From assembly GCA_016213425.1 (NCBI GenBank), contig JACRAI010000057.1, positions 1-14,411 on the forward strand: a stretch of DNA of 14,411 bases, in the 5' to 3' direction. Positions 6,306 to 12,366 of the stretch are shown here, piece after piece. Positions within the stretch are counted from its first letter, which is position 1. The number at the start of each line of letters is the position of its first letter. A program made the position numbers and the translations under genes. Origin of the DNA: an archaeon (GTDB taxonomy: Archaea > Nanobdellota > Nanobdellia > Woesearchaeales > ARS49). The notes under the pieces were generated by a model that was given only the letters and a program-made list of their open reading frames with translations, was not told the origin of the DNA and did no database searches.

Positions 6306-6653
6306 ATGGCAAGTAAAAACGAAGAAACGATATGTTGCTTAAAAATTAATAAAACAAATGTAGGAATTTTAATTAAAAAAGAGGAATTAGAACAGACTGG
6401 CTGGTTGTCCCAAACAAATCTGATAGTGGGAATATCTGGTGCAGACTCTTCAAAAAAAGTCATCGTAATAGAACCATCTTATAACTTAGACTCAGTTTTC
6501 TTGTCAAATATCCCTTCTCAAAATCTCAAAAGACGAGATTCTACTAAATATGTTTCTGTTCCAGAGAAAATTAAAGACAAATTAACTCCCGGAAAAAAAT
6601 ATCCTTTTAAAGTTAAGTCTAACAGGATCGAAATCGAATTCGAGGAAATCTAA
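6306..6653 (+). CDS. Hypothetical protein, AbrB-like C-terminus possible
   Basis: It encodes 115 aa and is leaderless from the ATG at 6306. I do not recognise the family. The sequence is mostly beta-like. The last 35 residues (KYVSVPEKIKDKLTPGKK, then RIEIEFEEI) resemble a SpoVT/AbrB swapped-hairpin half, where a protein-strand segment is followed by a basic turn; this is a weak resemblance. It heads a plus-strand operon with the S23 gene (9-nt gap) and the integrase start, and is divergent from the replication operon, so a regulator of integration is plausible but unproven. Confidence 0.75.
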   Translation: MASKNEETICCLKINKTNVGILIKKEELEQTGWLSQTNLIVGISGADSSKKVIVIEPSYNLDSVFLSNIPSQNLKRRDSTKYVSVPEKIKDKLTPGKKYPFKVKSNRIEIEFEEI

Positions 6654-6662
6654 TTATTAAAA

Positions 6663-7028
6663 ATGCCATCTAATTATCACAATTTAGAAGTTTGGAAGCT
6701 TGCACATAATTTTGCTATTGATATAAAGAATGATTTATTAAAAGATATTCCTCAAAGTGAAGAGTACTCTCTGAAAAATCAATTATGGAGAGCAAGCTAC
6801 AGCATTCCGATGAATTTAGTTGAAGGAACAGGTAGAAAAACAAACAAAGACTACGCAAGTTTTGTATATAACTCATTTGGTAGCGCAAAAGAAGTCGAAT
6901 ATTGCTTACTTCTCGCAAAAGACCTAAATTACATTACAAGAGATAAACACGAAAAATACGCCGCCAGGATAACTCAAATACAGAAAATGTTAAGTGGATT
7001 AATAAAAAGTTTGGAGGTTGAAAAATGA
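6663..7028 (+). CDS. S23-family four-helix-bundle protein
   Basis: It encodes 121 aa. It opens with NLEVWKLAHNFAIDI and continues with LKNQLWRASYSIPMNLVEG, RKTNKDYASFVYNS and GSAKEVEYCLLLAKDLNYI, the conserved pattern of the S23/23S rRNA intervening-sequence protein family. Members form pentamers of four-helix bundles and include the Avd accessory protein of diversity-generating retroelements; most have no known function. Length is normal for the family. Its stop overlaps the integrase start (ATGA, 7025-7028), so it is translationally coupled to int. I see no reverse transcriptase or template repeat, so this is not a retroelement context. Confidence 0.92.
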   Translation: MPSNYHNLEVWKLAHNFAIDIKNDLLKDIPQSEEYSLKNQLWRASYSIPMNLVEGTGRKTNKDYASFVYNSFGSAKEVEYCLLLAKDLNYITRDKHEKYAARITQIQKMLSGLIKSLEVEK

Positions 7029-7072
7029 ATGAAACAAGTACGAAAAGTTCTGAACAACAACCAGCAACACCA

Positions 7073-7101
7073 CAAACCATTGACCATAAACCCCAAACTA
7101 C
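7073..7101 (+). repeat. Left attP arm, heptanucleotide repeat
   Basis: Four 7-nt units (CAAACCA, TTGACCA, TAAACCC, CAAACTA) end 4 nt before the core. It pairs as an imperfect inverted repeat with 1187-1214 in the excised form (21 of 28 matches). It lies within the integrase coding frame. Confidence 0.6.
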
Positions 7102-7104
7102 AGA

Positions 7105-7133
7105 GGGGTTCAAATCCTCGCAGGCTCGTTATT
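7105..7133 (+). repeat. attR core, 29-nt direct repeat
   Basis: A perfect copy of 1158-1186, carrying the T loop, T stem and acceptor strand of tRNA-Arg but no 5' half, so it is not a tRNA gene. Its last two bases are part of the stop codon (7132-7134 on the minus strand) of the host lipoprotein. Confidence 0.92.
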
Positions 7134-8583
7134 ACATTGGTTTTGGTGGTCCGCCTGGACGAACAGCCGGTGTTGGCCAGTAGTCAGGATCTTTTTCTTT
7201 TGGAGGCTTTGATGGAGGGGTGTCTTTCGGTGGTTTTTCAGGTTTCTCAGGAGGTGTGTTTCTTTCAGGTGTATTTTTCGAAGTTTCTGCTGCATTATTC
7301 GTTTGTGTTGTTTCCTTAGTTAAATCGTGTACAAATTTTATGTTTTGGTTTGCATCACCAACATATTTTTCTCCAGGATTTATTGTTTCATAAATTTCTT
7401 TTCTAGTGCTAAAATCACTGGGCAAATCTTTTGATTTTAACAAGTCGGTAATAGATTCACGTACATTCAGCTCTTTACCTCCAATATTTTCTCTGACCGC
7501 GGGCACTTCTCTTAATACGTTTTTTATACTTTCAGAGTCTGGGGTTGAACTGGGACGCAGTTGGTCTATTTTTTCTTGTTTTTTCTGATAATTTTCTTGA
7601 GAAAAACTAAATGCTTCACTACAGCTCTGTTTTACTTGCTCCGCGATTTCTTCACATCTTTCGTCTAAAGGGGCTAAAGCAATTTCCTGACATTTTTCCA
7701 CAATTTTTTCTATTCCGACTTTTTTGACTACTAGAGACAGGTCGAAGAATGTGGTGGCTTCAGAGACTTCATTATATATTTCATTCATCGATTCTGCATG
7801 TTCATGAAGCTTTTTTAATGCCTCAAATTCTTCAGAGTATCTTTCAGAAAGTTTTTCTACAGTTTTCAAGGCCACGTCTTTGCTGAAATCAAGTCCTGGT
7901 TTTGTTGGGGATATTTCTTTCTCTCCCTTGATGTAGTCAAAACCGACTTCTAAAACAGAGGATGCTGCTTCACAAGCTATCGATTCGCTTAAATTAATCA
8001 AGCATTCAGCTTTTGAACTTTTAGGCAGATCAATTTTTTGTACCGCGGCAACTGTTTGTGAAGGTTCAAGTTTATCTTTTTCTATTGAAGAAACAACGTA
8101 AGCTCCTTTTGCTTCACTTGTTTGAACAATGACTGTTCGTGAAGATGTGGAGTAATTGTCAAAATTAGAAGTGAGCTTTCCAATTTTTAATTCTGCAAAA
8201 CTATCTTCAAGAAGCTTATTTTTATCTCTTGCACTAATGCCCTTTGCTTCAAACACAACATCTTCATTCAGTCGATTTTCGCTTTTCAAATCAGTAAACA
8301 CTTTCTGATTTAATTCCTGAATTGTTGAGGCAGTGTACATTTTTTCTTCGACGTTTTTTTGGTCAGCCGATTTTAATCTAACCACCCATTCCAGATTTTC
8401 TTGATTCGTTTCTGTGCTCATAGAATCTTCTGTGGTCGTAGTAGTAACTTGTATTTGTTGATTTTTTTGTGGATTTTCAGAATCTTTCGTAGGGATAGAT
8501 GTACAACCCCAAACACTTAAAGCAAATCCACAATAAACCGTTCCATTAATAATTTTTTTTCTAAGATAGTTTTTTTCATTCAT
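7132..8583 (-). CDS. Large lipoprotein with Pro-rich tail (host)
   Basis: It encodes 483 aa. A basic N-terminus and hydrophobic segment lead to a lipobox with Cys27 (SVWGC), so the mature chain is anchored at the outer face of the membrane. The body (about 60-400) is mostly charged and helical with scattered cysteines. The tail from about residue 440 is rich in Pro and Lys (PEKPPKDTPPSKPP). No family is recognised. The start has a good Shine-Dalgarno sequence (AGGGGG, 8590-8595 on this strand). Its stop abuts the attachment core, so in an element-free chromosome it would be convergent with tRNA-Arg at a distance of a few bases. A second lipoprotein at 12367-13998 has a similar post-lipobox TP-type sequence but no clear overall similarity. 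Confidence 0.85.
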   Translation of the reverse strand: MNEKNYLRKKIINGTVYCGFALSVWGCTSIPTKDSENPQKNQQIQVTTTTTEDSMSTETNQENLEWVVRLKSADQKNVEEKMYTASTIQELNQKVFTDLKSENRLNEDVVFEAKGISARDKNKLLEDSFAELKIGKLTSNFDNYSTSSRTVIVQTSEAKGAYVVSSIEKDKLEPSQTVAAVQKIDLPKSSKAECLINLSESIACEAASSVLEVGFDYIKGEKEISPTKPGLDFSKDVALKTVEKLSERYSEEFEALKKLHEHAESMNEIYNEVSEATTFFDLSLVVKKVGIEKIVEKCQEIALAPLDERCEEIAEQVKQSCSEAFSFSQENYQKKQEKIDQLRPSSTPDSESIKNVLREVPAVRENIGGKELNVRESITDLLKSKDLPSDFSTRKEIYETINPGEKYVGDANQNIKFVHDLTKETTQTNNAAETSKNTPERNTPPEKPEKPPKDTPPSKPPKEKDPDYWPTPAVRPGGPPKPM

Positions 8584-8620
8584 AACGAAACCCCCTATGT
8601 TTTATTTCGTTTTTGAATTT

Positions 8621-8632
8621 TTATTTAAATAA
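8621..8632. promoter_or_regulatory. Palindromic TATA element between divergent host genes
   Basis: TTATTTAAATAA is a perfect 12-nt palindrome. It is 38-43 nt from the ATG at 8583 (minus) and about 50 nt from the ATG at 8680 (plus), so a start site 26-27 nt away on each side leaves short leaders that hold the Shine-Dalgarno sequences. It could direct transcription both ways. A second AT-rich box at 8657-8668 would put the start inside the plus-strand gene and favour its internal ATG at 8743. Confidence 0.45.
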
Positions 8633-8679
8633 GTTTTGACACACAAAGCACACAGGATTTAAAATTTAAAAAGGATTGA

Positions 8680-9798
8680 ATGCGGAGAACAAAAACTTTA
8701 AAACAGTTAATTATTAATACTTGTATTTTTTTAACACAACAAATGGCCCCTGAGGATTCAGTCACTACATTATTGAATCAATTAGCTTCTTTAGTTAGCA
8801 AAACAGAACAAGTTCACAGAATTTATGACTCTCTTTGGAAAGAAAGAACCGATATATATTTAAAAATTATTGTAGATTTAAAAAAAGGTAAAGGCTTTTT
8901 TAAAAAAATTCTTCCCGATATTTCTAAAGATTTCCGTGACGAGCTTGCTCTTTTATCTAACATTAACAAACGCGAAAGAAAAGTTCTGAATGCTCTATTT
9001 AAACACAAAGAAGAAACTTTCCGCGTAAAAGATGCTCTTTTTTCCAGCATGACTAGCACTAAAATTGGTAAAACAAATTTGTATAATGTTTGCAACTCTT
9101 TATCTCTAGAAAAATTAAGTGCTTTAATAGATAAGTATTTTAATCAAATTTACCCAGTCCAAGAATCTTTTTTAAATGCAGAAGAAAAATTTACTTCAAC
9201 TCCGAATTTTTCTACATTAAAAGAATCTTATTGCGGCATGATGCTCTTGCTCAAAAATTCTTATGTGCTTCAAAATTCTTATGATGAAAAATCGGTGTCT
9301 TTGAAAAACAACATGAATATTAATAATTCATTGAATAACTTAATGCGTTCAGTAGACCAAGGAATAATTCAATTAGAAACCGCAAAAGAAAGCAGCATTT
9401 CAAACTTACTTAAAAAAATAAAGAAAAATCTTGAACCTTACTTTAGCAAGAAAAACAGAGCAATCATAGGTACATTTCAGCAAAGAGTGTCTTTCATAAA
9501 TACAGAATCTCCTACATTATTAATGTCTATAGGTTTAAGAATGGCGATAATCGCCCCATTATTGTTCGAAGCAACTTACGCTTTACTAGGTTACAGACCT
9601 TCAATAAAGTTAGTCCCATTTAAAGAACACCCGCAATTTTACATTGATTTTTATTTATTTTTGATTAGTTATGTTGCTTTTTTGATTGATGTTGTACCTG
9701 GCATATCTCAGTATACAATACTAGGCCCTAAATTACTTCTTAAAAAAATAAAGTCAAAAACAGGATCTGAAGATCCTTTTGAGTTTAAATGCTTCTAA
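8680..9798 (+). CDS. Membrane-anchored protein of unknown function
   Basis: It encodes 372 aa. Residues 1-270 are soluble, helical and Lys-rich. Two hydrophobic segments (about 280-304 and 322-344) near the C-terminus form a probable hairpin anchor, leaving a short Lys-rich end (LLLKKIKSK). I recognise no domain. The start at 8680 has AAGGA a few bases ahead; an ATG at 8743 (MAPEDSVTTLL) is a reasonable alternative that would drop 21 residues. It is divergent from the lipoprotein gene. Confidence 0.78.
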   Translation: MRRTKTLKQLIINTCIFLTQQMAPEDSVTTLLNQLASLVSKTEQVHRIYDSLWKERTDIYLKIIVDLKKGKGFFKKILPDISKDFRDELALLSNINKRERKVLNALFKHKEETFRVKDALFSSMTSTKIGKTNLYNVCNSLSLEKLSALIDKYFNQIYPVQESFLNAEEKFTSTPNFSTLKESYCGMMLLLKNSYVLQNSYDEKSVSLKNNMNINNSLNNLMRSVDQGIIQLETAKESSISNLLKKIKKNLEPYFSKKNRAIIGTFQQRVSFINTESPTLLMSIGLRMAIIAPLLFEATYALLGYRPSIKLVPFKEHPQFYIDFYLFLISYVAFLIDVVPGISQYTILGPKLLLKKIKSKTGSEDPFEFKCF

Positions 9799-9810
9799 AA
9801 GATCGCAACT

Positions 9811-9819
9811 ATTAAATAT
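9811..9819 (+). promoter_or_regulatory. TATA box for the DUF1653-like gene (leaderless)
   Basis: ATTAAATAT centred near 9815 is about 26 nt ahead of the ATG at 9841, so transcription should begin at the start codon itself. Confidence 0.6.
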
Positions 9820-9840
9820 CTATTTCAGATTGTTAATTTT

Positions 9841-10077
9841 ATGGGTGAATTTAAAAGAGGAGTTTATATTGATCTTGAAACAAATAAATTGTATGAGATT
9901 TTAGGTTTAACCAGAAACTTGGAAAGTTTAGAAGAATTAGTTTTATTTAGACCAGTAAAAACCTCTCACGTAGAAGATAATGTTTATTTTTTTGTAGAAC
10001 CTATAGAGAGTTTTTTAAAACAAATCAATCCTGACTCGGAATGTTTCAGACTTGTATATGTGTACCCATTGGGATAA
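9841..10077 (+). CDS. DUF1653-like small protein
   Basis: It encodes 78 aa. The order RGVYIDLETNKLYEILG, then ESLEELVLFRPV and VYFFVEPIESFLKQI follows the DUF1653 pattern, where a short KGxYRHYKG-type opening is followed by YEVLGVARHSET, LEELVVYR and a final RPLEMF. The aromatic opening and central His are replaced, so it is a diverged member. The family is a small SH3-like beta fold of unknown role. It stands alone, with its own promoter and no Shine-Dalgarno sequence. Confidence 0.75.
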   Translation: MGEFKRGVYIDLETNKLYEILGLTRNLESLEELVLFRPVKTSHVEDNVYFFVEPIESFLKQINPDSECFRLVYVYPLG

Positions 10078-10162
10078 TGATTAAGTCCAAACCCGAATAT
10101 ATTCTTTTCAAGCAATAAAATCTTTTAAATCATCTCGAACTCCTTATTTTGGAGAAGCCAAA

Positions 10163-10588
10163 ATGAAGATAAGAGTTCAAAGACTTGACAAAAACTTAGA
10201 ACTTCCAAAATTTGCTAAAAAAGGAGATGCTGCTTTTGATTTAAGAAGCTCTGTTGACATAGTTTTACACCCTTTAGAGAAGGAAATCATTCCAACAGGA
10301 CTCAAAGTAGCAGTTCCCGTTGGTTATGCAGGACTTATTTGGGATCGCTCAAGCATGGCAGCTAAACATTCTTTAAGAACAATGGCAGGTGTTTTAGATT
10401 CAGGTTACAGAGGAGAAATTAAAGTAGTTATGATTAATTTAGGCAAAGAACCTGTTGAAGTAACTAAAGGGATGCGTATTGCTCAAATGCTTGTTCAACC
10501 AGTACTTAACACAGAAATTGAAGAAGTAGAAGAATTAGAAGAAACAGAAAGAGGAAGTGGAGGTTTCGGTAGTACTGGAACGCATTAA
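10163..10588 (+). CDS. dut: dUTP diphosphatase (dUTPase)
   Basis: It hydrolyses dUTP to dUMP and pyrophosphate, keeping uracil out of DNA and feeding dTMP synthesis. It encodes 141 aa, normal for the homotrimeric family, and all five motifs are present. Motif 1 is DAAFDLRS (22-29), motif 2 is WDRSSMA (60-66), motif 3 is GVLDSGYRGEI with Asp79 and Tyr82, motif 4 is GMRIAQM (103-109), and motif 5 is RGSGGFGSTG (130-139) at the flexible C-terminus. A Glu-rich linker separates motifs 4 and 5. A TATA-like TTTTAAAT (10123-10130) and GGAG (10151-10154) precede the ATG. The next gene is a thymidine-kinase-like protein, so the pair handles deoxypyrimidine nucleotides, although a hairpin lies between them. 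Confidence 0.96.
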   Translation: MKIRVQRLDKNLELPKFAKKGDAAFDLRSSVDIVLHPLEKEIIPTGLKVAVPVGYAGLIWDRSSMAAKHSLRTMAGVLDSGYRGEIKVVMINLGKEPVEVTKGMRIAQMLVQPVLNTEIEEVEELEETERGSGGFGSTGTH

Positions 10589-10590
10589 TA

Positions 10591-10644
10591 GTTGGAATTA
10601 GAAGTTTGGAGTTTGTAGTTGACTGCAAACCTCAAACTGCCAAC
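10591..10644. repeat. Inverted heptanucleotide repeat, hairpin between dut and the kinase gene
   Basis: GTTGG at 10591 and CCAAC at 10640 mark the ends. The inner 17-bp arms (10603-10619 and 10622-10638) match as inverted repeats except at three positions, two of which would be G-U pairs in RNA; the loop is 2-3 nt. The arms are made of the same 7-nt units (CAAACCT, CAAACTG) as the repeats at 1061, 1187, 7073 and 12577. It could be a terminator or attenuator between the two genes, or a small palindromic repetitive element. No T-run follows. Confidence 0.6.
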
Positions 10645-10663
10645 AAATAAGAGGGAAGATAAA

Positions 10664-11773
10664 ATGGATTTACAACACCTTGTAGCAGTTCACTTTCATA
10701 GAGGTGAAGTGATAACTTTCACTGGACCAATGAGAGCTGAAAAGACAACGCACTTAATTAATTTAGCAAAAAAAATAGGAAAATATTCACCATACAGAGC
10801 AGTTATTGCAACAAATCATCTCAATACCAGAGATACTGATAAAGAAGGCAATCCTGTAATTTTATCTGCTGGAGGAGAGCGCTCTGAATTGGTCCCTTTA
10901 ATTATTGATCACAAAAATCCCGAAGAATTATTAGAAAAACTCGCTGAAGAAAATAACAGAGATACCCCAGATAATTACGGCAAAACAGGGCCGGTCGATG
11001 TTTTGTTTATTGAAGAATGCAATTTTTTTGATTCCAAATTTCCAGAAGTTATTGAAAGAATAAAACTAGAATATCCTGAATTAATGATAGTGCTTTTGGG
11101 ATTAAATTATAATTTTAAAAAAGAAACTTTTGGAATAATGGGTTGGGCTAATAGTAATTTTACTAAATATGAGCTTAAGGCAAATTGCAACATTTTAAAA
11201 GGAAATTATCATGCTTGTGGAATGCTTACTGAATACACTGCAAGACTTGTTAATCCTGATAAGGTCGAAGGTTATGACGGTGAAAAAGTCAGTGTTATTG
11301 ATAAATTTGGAAAAAAAATCAAAGACACTTTTACTTTTGACCCAATATTTTCTCCAACAGTCTTGCCAGAAGAGAAAGATACTGAAGACAATGAAAAACA
11401 AAAGACGAGACTTTACACTGTTGCGTGCAGCAAACATCACAAGCTACCTTACAAAAAAGAAGCTCTTGAAATAGAATCGTTCATAAAAAATCAATTAATA
11501 AGCAGAGAATCTTTGCCGGTAGAAATTGTATTAGAAAAATTTGAAAAAATAAAATATCACGACCAAATATTAAGGTACTTAACTGAAGAAAAAGGAATAA
11601 AATACGATAATGGTGTGTTGATTCTAAGAAATTATGTTTCAGGAACAGCTCATGGCAATTACTTGCCTCACCCATCTGAAAATTTAAAAGAAGGAATTTA
11701 CAAACCCGAATTAAGGAATCTGTTATTATCTGAAGCTGAAAAAGAACTTCTTAAAAAACTAGGATGGACTTAA
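10664..11773 (+). CDS. Thymidine-kinase-like P-loop protein with extra C-terminal domain
   Basis: It encodes 369 aa from the ATG at 10664 (GAGGG at 10651-10655). A TTG at 10619 in frame lies in the hairpin repeat and is rejected. Residues 1-260 follow type II thymidine kinases: P-loop FTGPMRAEKTTHLINLAKK (19-37), IEECNFF (116-122) at the place of the DExQFF motif with the catalytic Glu, LLGLNYNFKKETFG (144-157) for the LDGTFQRKPFG segment, then ANC (Cys175), HACG (Cys185), LTEYTAR and CSKHH (Cys255) for the zinc-binding half. The usual Gly before the P-loop Lys is Glu26, and Asp of DE is Glu117. Residues 260-369 form an added domain of unknown type. Activity is uncertain. It overlaps the methyltransferase gene by 10 nt. 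Confidence 0.78.
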   Translation: MDLQHLVAVHFHRGEVITFTGPMRAEKTTHLINLAKKIGKYSPYRAVIATNHLNTRDTDKEGNPVILSAGGERSELVPLIIDHKNPEELLEKLAEENNRDTPDNYGKTGPVDVLFIEECNFFDSKFPEVIERIKLEYPELMIVLLGLNYNFKKETFGIMGWANSNFTKYELKANCNILKGNYHACGMLTEYTARLVNPDKVEGYDGEKVSVIDKFGKKIKDTFTFDPIFSPTVLPEEKDTEDNEKQKTRLYTVACSKHHKLPYKKEALEIESFIKNQLISRESLPVEIVLEKFEKIKYHDQILRYLTEEKGIKYDNGVLILRNYVSGTAHGNYLPHPSENLKEGIYKPELRNLLLSEAEKELLKKLGWT

Positions 11774-12276
11774 AGCAATTAGAACGGGAATGTTTGAGAA
11801 GAGGCGTTCCAATAATTGGTGAAGAAGAATCTCAAATTCTTGAATTTTTTGTTGAATTGTTGCGTCCAAAAAAAGTGTTAGAACTAGGAACAGCTAACGG
11901 ATATAGTGGAATAATTCTGGGTAGTGAAGGAGCTAAACTTACAACTCTTGAGATTGATAAAAAAATTGCTGCTGAAGCAAAAGAAAACTTTACTAAATTT
12001 AACATTGATGCAAAAATAATTGTTGGTGACGCGTTACAAACAATTAAAGAAGTACGAGGTAAGTTTGACATAATATTCTTAGATTTTACAAAAAGAAATT
12101 ACAATAAAATTCTTCCAGTTTTGTTTGAAAAGTTAAATAACAAAGGAATATTAATTGCAGACGATGTTTTATTTGATAAATGCAAAGATTTCAAAGAATC
12201 AGTGTTAAGTCATCCTAAACTGAAAACAATGTTCATTCGAGTAGGCCATGGTTTGAGTGTTAGCATAAAAAAATAA
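11764..12276 (+). CDS. Class I SAM-dependent O-methyltransferase-like protein
   Basis: It encodes 170 aa. Motif I is VLELGTANGYSGI (38-50), the acidic ribose-binding residue is Glu63 (TLEID), and GDA is at 88-90. FLDF with Asp107 and IADDVLF with Asp133/134 sit where COMT-type enzymes bind their divalent metal (Asp...Asp-Asn), here Asp-Asp. It is shorter than usual COMT-like proteins (about 220 aa), mainly at the N-terminus. The substrate is unknown. The ATG lies inside the end of the kinase gene, so translation is coupled. A poly-T terminator follows. Confidence 0.85.
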   Translation: MDLKQLERECLRRGVPIIGEEESQILEFFVELLRPKKVLELGTANGYSGIILGSEGAKLTTLEIDKKIAAEAKENFTKFNIDAKIIVGDALQTIKEVRGKFDIIFLDFTKRNYNKILPVLFEKLNNKGILIADDVLFDKCKDFKESVLSHPKLKTMFIRVGHGLSVSIKK

Positions 12277-12314
12277 TTTTTTTTAATATTCAAATATTTT
12301 TTCATAATTTTTTT
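12277..12314 (+). terminator. Multiple T-tract terminator after the kinase-methyltransferase operon
   Basis: Eight T directly follow the stop codon (12277-12284), with two more long T-runs (12297-12302 and 12308-12314) before the next promoter. There is no stable hairpin, as usual for archaeal termination. Confidence 0.6.
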
Positions 12315-12336
12315 CAATATTAATGTTTGTCGTAAT

Positions 12337-12345
12337 CTATATATA
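12337..12345 (+). promoter_or_regulatory. TATA box deciding the start of the large lipoprotein
   Basis: CTATATATA centred near 12341 is 26 nt ahead of the ATG at 12367, so the message should start at that codon; this excludes the in-frame TTG at 12355. Confidence 0.65.
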
Positions 12346-12366
12346 CGAGCAAATTTGAGAAACATC

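Larger units (their letters stand above)
1158..7133. mobile_element. Integrated 5.9-kb plasmid- or virus-like element with SSV-type split integrase
   Basis: The segment is bounded by a perfect 29-nt direct repeat (1158-1186 and 7105-7133), the left copy being the 3' end of tRNA-Arg. Removing one copy leaves a 5,947-bp circle. Recombination across the repeats rebuilds a 325-aa tyrosine recombinase from 7025-7133 plus 1187-2055, which is direct evidence for the borders. Contents are the integrase, a small membrane protein, a winged-helix regulator, a DUF4429 protein, a Cys-rich lipoprotein, a helix-turn-helix protein, an MCM-like ATPase, a ribbon-helix-helix protein, a 115-aa orphan and an S23 protein. 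I see no capsid, packaging or conjugation gene, so an integrated plasmid or reduced virus satellite is the likeliest reading. All genes look intact apart from int, which suggests recent or active integration. Confidence 0.92.
7025..7183 (+). pseudogene. int: Integrase N-terminal fragment, fused to host sequence at attR
   Basis: The true start of the integrase gene. ATG 7025 overlaps the S23 stop and is preceded by GGAGGT (7013-7018) at 6 nt, the best Shine-Dalgarno site in the element. The protein starts MNETSTKSSEQQPATPQT and is hydrophilic. The frame crosses the 29-nt core in exactly the phase of the catalytic fragment at attL: 7025-7133 plus 1187-2055 is 978 nt, 326 codons, with no stop. 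In the integrated state it instead runs 50 nt into host DNA and ends at 7181-7183, giving a meaningless 52-aa product antisense to the lipoprotein gene. Function is recovered only in the circle. Confidence 0.85.

Noticed and set aside
6663..7028. Diversity-generating retroelement suggested by the Avd-like S23 protein
   Set aside because: No reverse transcriptase and no template/variable repeat pair are visible in the window.
7105..7133. A second tRNA-Arg gene
   Set aside because: Only the T loop, T stem and acceptor strand are present; there is no D or anticodon arm. It is the attachment repeat.
7025..7183. A separate 52-aa gene across attR
   Set aside because: Its second half is host DNA antisense to the lipoprotein, and the first half joins the integrase fragment exactly in frame; it is the int start, not an independent gene.
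7029..7319. Plus-strand 96-codon open frame over attR and the lipoprotein tail
   Set aside because: It lacks a start signal, is antisense to a well-supported lipoprotein, and its peptide resembles no protein.
10619..10663. TTG start for the thymidine-kinase-like protein
   Set aside because: It falls in the hairpin repeat with no Shine-Dalgarno site; ATG 10664 has GAGGG ahead of it.
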